From: DASQPR01 sp035713725
GTDB lineage: Bacteria > Actinomycetota > Actinomycetes > Mycobacteriales > Micromonosporaceae
NCBI GenBank assembly: GCA_035713725.1
Contig: DASTMZ010000123.1
Location: forward strand, 1-17,542
Reading direction: 5' to 3'
DNA length: 17,542 nt
Part shown: positions 7,999 to 14,594 of the stretch, piece after piece
Layout of the letters: each line of letters opens with the position of its first letter
Position numbering within the stretch: the first letter of the stretch is position 1
Position numbers and translations under genes: made by a program
Notes under the pieces: model-generated
What the model was told of the DNA's origin: nothing
The model's input: the letters and a program-made list of their open reading frames with translations, nothing else
The model's database searches: none

Positions 7999-8007
7999 CT
8001 GTGGATA
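7999..8007 (-). other. Perfect DnaA-box consensus in a divergent intergenic region
   Basis: TGTGGATAA on the plus strand is the exact reverse complement of the DnaA box TTATCCACA. A second, degenerate box on the same strand (plus-strand orientation reversed) is GCATCCACA at 8067-8075, two mismatches away. The boxes lie between the ESX-like operon and the divergent lipoprotein gene. Nothing else here looks like an origin: there is no AT-rich unwinding element, no dnaA or dnaN, and no cluster of boxes. A regulatory DnaA site or chance are the realistic readings. The rest of 7928-8218 holds a 6-bp hairpin with a 4-base loop (7969-7984) and the promoter listed separately. Confidence 0.4.
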
Positions 8008-8108
8008 AACCGCTCGCGGCTCGGGGTGCGCTGGCTGCATTCGCGCATCCAGTGGGCATGCACCGGCATCCACAGTGGAGATGGCCGGGGGCCGAGGGCC
8101 GTTTCGTG

Positions 8109-8138
8109 TTGAGCGCTCGCGTCGATGACGCATATGCT
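8109..8138 (+). promoter_or_regulatory. Putative promoter of the lipoprotein / PKD-like gene pair
   Basis: TTGAGC (8109-8114) and TATGCT (8133-8138) are separated by 18 bp, a good match to a housekeeping sigma-70-type promoter. A transcript would begin near 8145, about 75 bases before the GTG start at 8219. Confidence 0.45.
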
Positions 8139-8218
8139 GTGCTCGATGCTCGCCATCGATCACCATGAAATCGCTCGTCACCAGGCGATGGCGTGATCGA
8201 CTTGCGGAAGGGTCGTCG

Positions 8219-8821
8219 GTGGGCGCGGTTGACGTACCACCTCGTTCGGGTGCGGATCGGCACGTGCCGCGGCGCTTGATCGTCGTCGTGCTGGCGCTGA
8301 TGGTGGCACCCGGCGCGATCGCCGCTTGCTCCGCCGGACCGGATCGGTCACGCGCCGCATCCGATACGGCCACTTTGGCCACGTCCAGCTCCGAGCCGTC
8401 TGCGGCGTCCGCGGCCGGACAGGCGGCGATCGCCGCCTACGACGCCGCGATGAAGGCGGAGGTCGCCGTTCTCGGCGGCGGGAGCGCCAGCACGGCACGG
8501 CTGAGCAAGGTCATGACGGCGCCGATTCTCGACGCTACCGCGTTCGTCGCGAAGCAGGACCGCGCCGCCGGAGTCGTCTACCGCGGACAACCCGCATGGC
8601 ACGCGACGGTGACCGCCGTCGACCTCGCCGCCGACCCGCCCACTGTCACGCTGTCGGTGTGCTTCACGTTCAGCGGCTGGACACCCATCTTCAAGTCGTC
8701 CGGCCGGCCGTTCGGTGCGGCCGTGACGGGTCCGCCACGGCAGTTGAAGATCGCCCGACTCACCGAGCAGCACGGCACGTGGCGGCTCGCTGACGAGGAG
8801 AGGCAGCACAGACCATGTTGA
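8219..8821 (+). CDS. Lipoprotein, first gene of a secreted-protein pair
   Basis: A 200-residue product with a basic n-region, a hydrophobic core and the lipobox IAAC (Cys37), so it is predicted to be anchored outside the membrane. The mature domain begins with a helix (GQAAIAAYDAAMKAE) and a short Gly-rich turn. It continues with VVYRGQPAWHATVTAVDL and a beta strand ending in a conserved-looking Cys (VTLSVCFTFSGW). From memory this resembles small exported actinobacterial proteins, often called hypothetical, that sit beside PKD-like secreted proteins. No enzymatic function can be assigned. GTG at 8219 is preferred because GGAAGGG (8206-8212) precedes it by 6 bases. An ATG at 8165 in frame would give an unusually long n-region without a ribosome site. 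The stop overlaps the next gene by 7 bases, so the two are probably translated together. Confidence 0.75.
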   Translation: MGAVDVPPRSGADRHVPRRLIVVVLALMVAPGAIAACSAGPDRSRAASDTATLATSSSEPSAASAAGQAAIAAYDAAMKAEVAVLGGGSASTARLSKVMTAPILDATAFVAKQDRAAGVVYRGQPAWHATVTAVDLAADPPTVTLSVCFTFSGWTPIFKSSGRPFGAAVTGPPRQLKIARLTEQHGTWRLADEERQHRPC

Positions 8822-9747
8822 GACGCCTCGTGACGCTGGCCGCTGCCCTCGCGCTCGCCGTGACCGGTCTCGTCGTCGCAGCCACACCGGTCTACGGGTC
8901 GGGCAGCGGGAGTTGTCAGGGCGACTCATGCTGGTTCGTTGCGACCGGCCCGGCCGTACCGGGCACGCAAGGCGGCGGCACCGGCGGCGGCACCGGCGGC
9001 GGCGTGGCGCAGTGCTTCGTTGACTTCCACGGATTCCAGGTGCCGGTGGCGTGCTGGGACCCGGTGATGGGCTCGTTCGACTCGACCGATGACTGCTACT
9101 ACAAGCCGGCGAGCCCGCAACCGCCGCCGGGCGACCCGGCGTGGGAGGGCCACCCGGCCGGTGTTGGACAGGTCTACGACGGGTGGTGTCTGGTCCCATT
9201 CGGCGGTGGGTTCGGGCCGGTACGCGTTGGCACCAGGTGGTTCAATACGCCGCCGCCTGGCCAGGGGAACGGGCCGACACCGGCGCAGGTCGCCGCCCGA
9301 GCCATCGCGAAGATTCTCGTCAACGGCCCGACGATCGGCAGCGCGCCGCTGCCCACCGGGCACGGTCTCGTCGGACTGCCCGTCTGGCTGTGGACCGCGC
9401 AGACGCCCGGAACGTGGGGGCCGCTCCCGGCCAGCGATACCGAGGGCGGCATCACGGTCACCGCCGTGGCCCAGGCGCAGTACATCGTGTGGGACATGGG
9501 CGACGGGCACACGGTCACGTGCGATAACCCCGGCAGTGCGTACGGCGGGGCCGGCGCGCCGTCGCCAAACTGCGGGTACCGATATCTTGCGCCGTCGCGA
9601 AACCTTCCGGGCGGCGTCTACACCGTCACCGCCACGACCCACTGGCTCGTGACCTGGCAGGGTGGCGGCGATCAGGGCACGTTGACCACCGACGTCGCGA
9701 ACACGACCACGATCCAGATCGACGAGCTCGAGGTACTCATCTCGTAG
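8815..9747 (+). CDS. Secreted PKD-like protein with Gly-rich linker
   Basis: A 310-residue protein beginning with a Sec signal peptide (MLRRLV, hydrophobic core to about residue 23, likely cleavage near ATPVYG-SG). A GGGTGGGTGGG linker follows at about residues 53-63. A cysteine-rich segment (about 65-130) includes DDCYYKPASPQPPPGDPAWEG. The C-terminal beta-rich domain has WDMGDGHTVTC, then NCGYRYLAPS and PGGVYTVTATTHW, which is the layout of a PKD/Ig-like domain. Streptomyces relatives are often mislabelled ATP/GTP-binding protein; I see no P-loop here. ATG at 8815 overlaps the end of the upstream lipoprotein gene, so the two are translationally coupled and probably form one extracytoplasmic complex. 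The linker codons repeat GGC GGC ACC, a possible length-variable tract. Confidence 0.8.
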   Translation: MLRRLVTLAAALALAVTGLVVAATPVYGSGSGSCQGDSCWFVATGPAVPGTQGGGTGGGTGGGVAQCFVDFHGFQVPVACWDPVMGSFDSTDDCYYKPASPQPPPGDPAWEGHPAGVGQVYDGWCLVPFGGGFGPVRVGTRWFNTPPPGQGNGPTPAQVAARAIAKILVNGPTIGSAPLPTGHGLVGLPVWLWTAQTPGTWGPLPASDTEGGITVTAVAQAQYIVWDMGDGHTVTCDNPGSAYGGAGAPSPNCGYRYLAPSRNLPGGVYTVTATTHWLVTWQGGGDQGTLTTDVANTTTIQIDELEVLIS

Positions 9748-9802
9748 CCCGCCGCGGCATCTCCTAGAGTCGTCGGTGCGTACCGGCTGCGAGGAGGTCG
9801 CC

Positions 9803-9835
9803 GTGATCCGGTGGTACCAGCGGGTGACCTGGTGA
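9803..9835 (+). promoter_or_regulatory. Possible 10-codon leader cistron coupled to the TIGR03084 gene
   Basis: GAGGAGGT (9791-9798) is the best ribosome site in this gap and sits 4 bases before GTG 9803. That GTG opens a 10-codon frame encoding MIRWYQRVTW and ending in TGA at 9833-9835. This stop overlaps the ATG at 9835 by one base (TGATG). The main gene might therefore be translated by coupling to a minicistron. Alternatively the same ribosome site serves an in-frame GTG at 9811 with a 12-base spacer, which would make the minicistron irrelevant. Confidence 0.3.
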
Positions 9836-10680
9836 TGGCGACCGACTCGGGCGCGAGCGCGGACTTGGCAGCCGCCCTCGTGGCCGATCTCGGTGCCGAG
9901 TCCGACGACCTCGACGCCATGCTCACGCCACTGGACGCAACGCACTGGCGGTTGCTCACGCCAGCCATCGGTTGGACGATCGCGGACCAGGTGAGCCACC
10001 TGGCGTACTTTGACGAGGCCGCGCATGCGGCGGCGACCGACCCGGACCGGTTCCGCCGGGAGCTTGCCCAGTTGGTCGCGGACGGCATCGACCTGCCCGA
10101 CCGGATCGCAGTGCGCTACCGCGGGATGCCCGGTGACGAGTTGCTCTCCTGGTGGCGGCGCGCGCGATCGACGCTGCTCGACACGTTCGCCGCGCTGGAT
10201 CGCTCGCTTCGGCTGCCGTGGTACGGCCCGGAGATGAGCGTCGCGTCATCGGTCACCGCACGAATCATGGAGACGTGGGCGCACGGGCAGGACATCGCGG
10301 ACGCACTGGGTCGCATCCGGCCGGCCACGAACCGGCTGCGTCACATCGCGCACCTGGGTGTGCGTACCACCGGATTTGCCTTTGCCATCAACGGCCGTGA
10401 GCCGCCGACGGCGCCGATCCGCGTTGAGCTCGACGCGCCCGACGGCGGGATGTGGACGTGGGGTCCGGCCGGTGCGGGCAATGTCGTGCGCGGGCCGGCC
10501 GTCGACTTCTGTCTGGTCGTCACGCAGCGCCGCCATCGCGACGACACGCGGCTCACCTCCGTCGGACCGGTCGCCAACGAGTGGATCGGGATTTCGCAGG
10601 CATTTGCTGGACCGCCCGGCCCGGGACGCGCACGCGGGTCGTCGGTTCCACTCGGCGACGACGGTGCGGCGACCGCATGA
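9835..10680 (+). CDS. TIGR03084-family metal-binding protein (DinB / maleylpyruvate isomerase fold)
   Basis: A cytoplasmic protein of 281 residues from ATG 9835. The N-terminal four-helix domain contains WTIADQVSHLAYFDEAA with His55 and RIMETWAHGQDI with Glu146 and His150. These match the His/Glu/His metal ligands of mycothiol-dependent maleylpyruvate isomerase. A C-terminal beta-rich domain follows from about residue 170 (GREPPTAPIRVELDAPDG...WTWGP). Family members are thought to be thiol-dependent enzymes; the substrate is unknown. In Actinobacteria this gene commonly sits next to an AtuA-family gene, as here: its TGA overlaps the ATG of the next gene (ATGA), so the two are co-translated. 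The start is uncertain: GTG 9811 in frame has a better-placed ribosome site, but homologues as I recall them begin near the 9835 ATG. Confidence 0.88.
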   Translation: MATDSGASADLAAALVADLGAESDDLDAMLTPLDATHWRLLTPAIGWTIADQVSHLAYFDEAAHAAATDPDRFRRELAQLVADGIDLPDRIAVRYRGMPGDELLSWWRRARSTLLDTFAALDRSLRLPWYGPEMSVASSVTARIMETWAHGQDIADALGRIRPATNRLRHIAHLGVRTTGFAFAINGREPPTAPIRVELDAPDGGMWTWGPAGAGNVVRGPAVDFCLVVTQRRHRDDTRLTSVGPVANEWIGISQAFAGPPGPGRARGSSVPLGDDGAATA

Positions 10681-12512
10681 GACACGATCGGCCGGTACGG
10701 ATCGCCAACTCGTCCGGCTTCTATGGCGACCGTGCCACCGCGGCGGCGGAAATGGTCGCCGGCGGGCCGATCGACGTGCTCACCGGCGACTACCTCGCCG
10801 AGCTGACCATGCTCATCCTGTGGAAGGCGTGGCAGAAGGATACGCGTGCCGGCTACGCGCGCACCGTCCTCGACCACCTCGAACATGTGCTCGGTACGTG
10901 CCTCGATCGCGGCATCAAGATTGTGAACAACGCCGGTGGGCTCAACCCAGCCGGGCTCGCCGCCGATCTCGCCGCGCTCGCGTCGCGACTCGGGCTGACG
11001 CCACGGATCGCGTACGTCACCGGCGACGATCTGCTGCCGCGGCTCGATGAATTGACCGCGGCCGGCGAATCGTTCGCCCATCTCGACACCGGCGTTCCGT
11101 TGCGCAACGCGGCTTCCATGCCGGTGACGGCCAACGCCTACCTCGGCGGGTGGGGCATCGCGGCGGCCCTCGACGCGGGCGCCGACATCGTGGTGTGCCC
11201 GCGGGTCACCGACGCCTCGCTCGTCGTCGGTCCGGCGGCATGGTGGCACGGCTGGCGGCGGGACGACTTCGACGCGCTCGCCGGCGCGGTGGTGGCCGGC
11301 CACGTCATCGAGTGCGGACCGCAGGCGACCGGCGGCAACTATGCGTTCCTCGACGAGATCGTCGACCGCCGATATCCCGGCTTCCCGATCGCCGAGGTCG
11401 CGCGCGACGGCAGCTGCGTCGTCACGAAGCACCCCGACACCGGCGGCCTCGTCTCGGTCGGCACGGTCACCGCACAACTGTTGTACGAGATTGCCGAGCC
11501 CGCGTACCTGAACCCGGACGTGGTGTCGCACTTCGACACCGCGACGGTGACCCAGGTCGGCCCGGACCGCGTGCAGATCAGTGGCACGGTCGGCAGCCCA
11601 CCAACGCCGACCACCAAGGTGGCGATCAACCTACTCGGCGGATATCGCAACACGATGACGCTCGTCCTCACCGGCCTCGACATCGAGGCGAAGGCGGCGT
11701 GGGCGCGCGAGCAGTTGTTCGGCATCCTCGGTGGCGAGTCGCAGTTCGCGTCCGTCGATGTCCGCCTGCTGCGCTATGACATCCCAGATGCGCCGAGCAA
11801 CGAGCAGGCGACGGCACACCTGCGGATCACCGTGAAAGACCCGGACCCGCACCAGGTCGGCCGTCGATTCGCGGACGCGACGGTGCAGTTGGCCATGGGT
11901 GGGTACGCCGGGTTCCACGCCACCACACCACCCACGACCGAGACAGCGTACGGCGTCTACTGGCCGGCACTGATCCCGTCGAACCTCGTCGCGCACGAAG
12001 TCGTGCTGCCGGACGGCACGGTTCGGGCGATCGCGCCCACGGCGTCCGGACCGGCGCGAGCGTTGCCGTCAGTGGAGCGGCCGATGGGCGTGTTCGGGTC
12101 GCCGGACGCGCTTGGGAAGCCGGACGCGCTTGGGTCGCCGGACGTGCGCCGGGTGCCGCTCGGGGCGCTGGCCGGCGCTCGGTCGGGTGACAAGGGCGGC
12201 AACGCGAACGTCGGGATCTGGGCGCGTGACCCGGCCGCGTACCCGTGGCTGCGTGACTACCTCACCGTCGAGCGGTTCGTCCGGCTCGTACCCGAGTCCG
12301 CCGGTCTTGAGGTCCGACGGTATGAGTTGGCCAAGCTCGGCGCATTGAACTTCGTGATCGTCGGACTGCTCGGCGAGGGCGTGGCATCGTCGACGCGCCC
12401 GGATCCCCAGGCGAAGGGCCTCGGCGAGTACGTCCGGTCGCGCCTCGTGGACGTACCCGTTGACGTGCTCCGCGATGCGCTCTCGGATCGGGAGCTCAAT
12501 GGTGGGTCGTGA
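10677..12512 (+). CDS. AtuA-family protein (DUF1446 plus C-terminal AtuA-like domain)
   Basis: A 611-residue cytoplasmic protein. Residues about 1-450 form the DUF1446 domain: IANSSGFYGDR near the start, then LTGDYLAELTM, IKIVNNAGGLNP, DIVVCPRVTDASLVVGPAAW and ECGPQATGGNYAFLDE. After a linker with a short repeat (about residues 474-490), the C-terminal AtuA-like domain begins at about 491 with GARSGDKGGNANVGIW and ends near 600. AtuA is required for acyclic terpene (citronellol/geraniol) use in Pseudomonas, but its biochemical reaction is not known. In Actinobacteria the family is more often placed with TIGR03084 genes and acyl-CoA enzymes. Here only the TIGR03084 partner is adjacent, with a 4-base overlap. 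The stop at 12510-12512 directly abuts the stop of a convergent gene. ATG 10677 is chosen for the ATGA overlap and the match of the N-terminus to the family. Confidence 0.9.
   Translation: MRHDRPVRIANSSGFYGDRATAAAEMVAGGPIDVLTGDYLAELTMLILWKAWQKDTRAGYARTVLDHLEHVLGTCLDRGIKIVNNAGGLNPAGLAADLAALASRLGLTPRIAYVTGDDLLPRLDELTAAGESFAHLDTGVPLRNAASMPVTANAYLGGWGIAAALDAGADIVVCPRVTDASLVVGPAAWWHGWRRDDFDALAGAVVAGHVIECGPQATGGNYAFLDEIVDRRYPGFPIAEVARDGSCVVTKHPDTGGLVSVGTVTAQLLYEIAEPAYLNPDVVSHFDTATVTQVGPDRVQISGTVGSPPTPTTKVAINLLGGYRNTMTLVLTGLDIEAKAAWAREQLFGILGGESQFASVDVRLLRYDIPDAPSNEQATAHLRITVKDPDPHQVGRRFADATVQLAMGGYAGFHATTPPTTETAYGVYWPALIPSNLVAHEVVLPDGTVRAIAPTASGPARALPSVERPMGVFGSPDALGKPDALGSPDVRRVPLGALAGARSGDKGGNANVGIWARDPAAYPWLRDYLTVERFVRLVPESAGLEVRRYELAKLGALNFVIVGLLGEGVASSTRPDPQAKGLGEYVRSRLVDVPVDVLRDALSDRELNGGS
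12099..12144 (+). repeat. 18-bp tandem repeat in the AtuA interdomain linker
   Basis: Two full 18-bp units (12099-12116 and 12117-12134) differ only in their first two bases. A third unit begins at 12135 and matches for 10 bases. In frame they encode SPDALG, KPDALG and SPD. The repeat sits exactly between the DUF1446 and AtuA-like domains, so copy-number change would alter only linker length. Confidence 0.85.
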
Positions 12513-12860
12513 CTAGGCGGATGGTGCCGGTGTCGGCTGCCGCAGGCCGAACCGGACGCCCTGGTCGTCGGCGCACTCGGCCCATCGGCCGAATCCGGGG
12601 CTGTCGTTGACCTCGCTCATGACTCGTCCGCCGAGCTGAGCGACCTGAACCAACGACCCATCGAGGTCGTCGACGGAGAAGAAGACCTCGAAGATCGCGG
12701 ATTCGTCGCCATCGTGAATCCCGATCGACAGTGTCGACGAGTCGACCTGCCCCGGCCCTTGGTCACCGGACGCCCGCCATCCGAGCAGCGGTCCGTAGAA
12801 GGCACGCGCCACATCCGCATCGCGTACGCCCAACTCGATGTACGACGGCTCTCCAGTCAT
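12513..12860 (-). CDS. Stand-alone VOC-family (glyoxalase-fold) protein
   Basis: A 115-residue cytoplasmic protein with the paired beta-alpha-beta-beta-beta pattern of the vicinal oxygen chelate superfamily. The start is SYIELGVRDADVARAFYGPLLGW. A central EVFFSVDDLDGSLVQVAQLGG segment follows, and the end is GRWAECADDQGVRFGLRQP. Members isomerise, cleave or sequester small molecules (glyoxalase I, extradiol dioxygenases, bleomycin-binding proteins). The ligand cannot be read from the sequence. ATG 12860 is preferred because it overlaps the MerR-VOC stop codon by one base (TGATG), implying coupled translation; a frame extension to 12899 lies inside the upstream gene. Its stop is directly against the stop of the convergent AtuA gene with no spacer. 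Confidence 0.85.
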   Translation of the reverse strand: MTGEPSYIELGVRDADVARAFYGPLLGWRASGDQGPGQVDSSTLSIGIHDGDESAIFEVFFSVDDLDGSLVQVAQLGGRVMSEVNDSPGFGRWAECADDQGVRFGLRQPTPAPSA

Positions 12861-13699
12861 CACGTCCGCCCTTCGGGTAACGGAGCTTGAAAGCTCCACG
12901 GGTGTCCTTCATGGTCGCGTACGCCGTATTCGCGGACGCCGTACGGCATGTCGGCCGGCCCGTACAGCAGATGGCCGCCCCGACCGACGGCACGTGTTGC
13001 GTGTGCGTCGACATCTGTCACGCCGGCAACCACGGCGGCGCTCGCGCGGCCATCCCGGCCCGGTGGCGCGAGATAGCTCGTCGGCGGGTGAAGGTGCACG
13101 ATGCCTTGCCCGGCCAGTACCTCGGCGTGCACGGCCGTTCCGTCGGCGTCTCGTGTCAGCGTTCCGGCCTCGAAGCCGAACATGTCCACCAGTCGGATTT
13201 GGGCCGCCTCGACATCCTCGTATGGCAGGAGCGCCAACACTTGCCGTACCGCGAACGGACGCGCGACGAAGCGCTGCATCTCGCGGATGACCGCAGTCGG
13301 GTCGGCCGCCGCACTGGAGCGCACGTCAGGCCACCGCGGCGCGAGCGACGCGTTGGGCGACAGGCTCTCCAGGCGTTGTCGCAGACGGCTCATCGCCTCG
13401 ATTTGTGCGTCGAGTTCGGCACGTTGTCGCGCTGCCGCGCTCTGCAAATCCCAGCTTGGATCCTGCATGCGCGCCACGATGTGCGCCAACGGGACGCCGA
13501 GACTTCGCAGTACAAGTGCCGCATAGAGTCGCTCGACATCCGGCCGGGTGTAGACACGGTGGCCGCCCGGCGTGCGAGCCGACGGTCGGACCAGCCCGAT
13601 CGCGTCGTAGTGATGCAGGGTGCGAACCGTGAGCCCGGTCTCGGCGGCCAAGGAACCGACCCGCCACATCGACGCTGCGACGTTCGCGCTCACCGGCAT
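12860..13699 (-). CDS. MerR-type regulator fused to a VOC sensor-like domain
   Basis: A 279-residue protein. Residues about 11-80 are a MerR winged helix-turn-helix (WRVGSLAAETGLTVRTLHHYDAIGLVRPSARTP..., then GHRVYTRPDVERLYAALVLRSLGVPL). A coiled-coil dimerisation helix runs over about residues 85-120. A VOC-like domain follows from about 150 to the end (QVLALLPYEDVEAAQIRLVDMFGFEAG, VLAGQGIVHLHPP, GVTDVDAHATRAVGRGG, DHEGHPWSFQAPLP). MerR proteins bind between the -35 and -10 of long-spacer promoters and activate when ligand binds the C-terminal domain. Here the sensor appears to be a glyoxalase-fold domain. Its neighbour is a separate VOC protein overlapping by one base, suggesting that regulator and effector see the same compound. 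The ATG at 13699 coincides with the predicted transcription start, so the message may be leaderless. Confidence 0.88.
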   Translation of the reverse strand: MPVSANVAASMWRVGSLAAETGLTVRTLHHYDAIGLVRPSARTPGGHRVYTRPDVERLYAALVLRSLGVPLAHIVARMQDPSWDLQSAAARQRAELDAQIEAMSRLRQRLESLSPNASLAPRWPDVRSSAAADPTAVIREMQRFVARPFAVRQVLALLPYEDVEAAQIRLVDMFGFEAGTLTRDADGTAVHAEVLAGQGIVHLHPPTSYLAPPGRDGRASAAVVAGVTDVDAHATRAVGRGGHLLYGPADMPYGVREYGVRDHEGHPWSFQAPLPEGRT

Positions 13700-13705
13700 G
13701 AGGCG

Positions 13706-13736
13706 AGCATAGAACCTAACGTTACGTCAGTTTCAA
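13706..13736 (-). promoter_or_regulatory. MerR-type promoter with 19-bp spacer and palindromic core
   Basis: On the minus strand TTGAAA (13736-13731) and TATGCT (13711-13706) are 19 bp apart, the over-long spacing characteristic of MerR-controlled promoters. An 8-bp palindrome TAACGTTA lies in the middle of the spacer, where MerR dimers bind. Counting seven bases past the -10 puts the start of transcription at about 13699, the A of the regulator's ATG. Confidence 0.7.
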
Positions 13737-13854
13737 GTGACAGAATCGGCCCCAATAGACCGCGGCACGGCCTGCACACTCGACTGCGGAGGCCGCGACG
13801 CCGCGCTAACCCGGCACCAGCGCGACGGTGGTTGGCGGGTAGCCTGACAACCGC

Positions 13855-13926
13855 GGGCTGCTAGCTCAATGGCAGAGCTGCGGACTTTTAATCCGTAGGT
13901 TCCGGGTTCGAGTCCCGGGCAGCCTA
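13855..13926 (+). tRNA. tRNA-Lys (anticodon UUU)
   Basis: The cloverleaf can be folded fully by eye. The acceptor is GGGCTGC / GCAGCCT with one terminal G-U. The D arm is GCTC / GAGC with a 7-base loop containing GG. The anticodon arm is GCGGA / TCCGT around loop CTTTTAA, giving anticodon TTT. A 5-base variable loop follows, then the T arm CCGGG TTCGAGT CCCGG and discriminator A. It is 72 nt long. The 3' CCA is not encoded, as is common in Actinobacteria. No clear promoter was found upstream. Confidence 0.95.
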
Positions 13927-13961
13927 CTAGTCCCGAGGTCAGACCGATCGCTGGCGAACGC

Positions 13962-14576
13962 CTAGGTCAGCCGCGCGCGAACCGCGGCCAAGTGCTTCGG
14001 CCGCACGCCACAATCAACCAGATAGCTCGAAACGCCGCCGTAGCGCGTTTCCAGGTGGTTGAACGTGTTGACGATCATCGTCGCCGGCGAATCCTCGGTG
14101 AGCGCGAAGTCGGCGGCGATCGAGTCCACCGGTACGCCGGCGACGTGCAGCGCGAGCGCGACCACCACCCCGGTGCGGTCCCGGCCGCCATGGCAATGCA
14201 CGATGACGCAGCCTTCCGGGGCCTCCGCAATCGAGATGAACGCGGCGGCTAAGCGGTCCCGGCTGGCGTCGACCATAAGCCGATAGCTGTCCAGTGGGAT
14301 CTGCTCGTCACCGGTCGGATCGAAGCACGCCGGGACAAGGCGGTAGCGCTCGTCGCCGGCCAGCGGGCTTGGATACTTCTTCGCCTCCCAGTCCCACCTC
14401 AGGTCGACGATGCGGCTGACGCCGTATGACCGGATGGCGGCAAGGCCGGCCGTATCGAGCCGGTCGTGGTTGTCCGTGCGAACCAGGGCACGCTCGCGAA
14501 TGTGTCCACCCTCGATCGTCGGTATCCCGCCGAGATCGCGTGCATTACGCAGATCGGGCCAGTCGAGTTGGGACAC
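13962..14576 (-). CDS. Tyrosine-specific protein phosphatase (PtpB-like family)
   Basis: A 204-residue protein of the bacterial Tyr/Ser phosphatase family represented by PtpB and related proteins. The N-terminal signature NARDLGG (residues 11-17) is followed by RTDNHDRL and GVSRIVDLR. The catalytic P-loop HCHGGRDRTG places the nucleophile Cys128 and the phosphate-binding Arg134 in the CX5R motif. C-terminal helices follow. It would hydrolyse phosphotyrosine or possibly phosphoinositide or phosphothreonine. There is no signal peptide or membrane segment, so it is cytoplasmic or exported by an unknown route. The start is GTG 14576, set by the homologous N-terminus; the ribosome site is weak. 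The gene stands alone: tRNA-Lys lies 35 bp beyond its end and the lectin remnant is divergent. Confidence 0.9.
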   Translation of the reverse strand: MSQLDWPDLRNARDLGGIPTIEGGHIRERALVRTDNHDRLDTAGLAAIRSYGVSRIVDLRWDWEAKKYPSPLAGDERYRLVPACFDPTGDEQIPLDSYRLMVDASRDRLAAAFISIAEAPEGCVIVHCHGGRDRTGVVVALALHVAGVPVDSIAADFALTEDSPATMIVNTFNHLETRYGGVSSYLVDCGVRPKHLAAVRARLT

Positions 14577-14594
14577 GCGACGAGGCTACCGCCT

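Noticed and set aside
8067..8075. Treating the two DnaA-like boxes as a replication origin
   Set aside because: Only one perfect box, no AT-rich unwinding region, and no dnaA, dnaN, parA or parB genes nearby.
8983..9003. Gly-rich GGC GGC ACC repeat as a separate repeat element
   Set aside because: It is a short in-frame linker inside a secreted protein, common in such proteins, so it is described with that gene and not as an independent element.
12887..13864. A 325-codon plus-strand open frame antisense to the MerR gene
   Set aside because: No recognisable domain, and it overlaps the antisense of an intact MerR-VOC fusion and enters the tRNA region.
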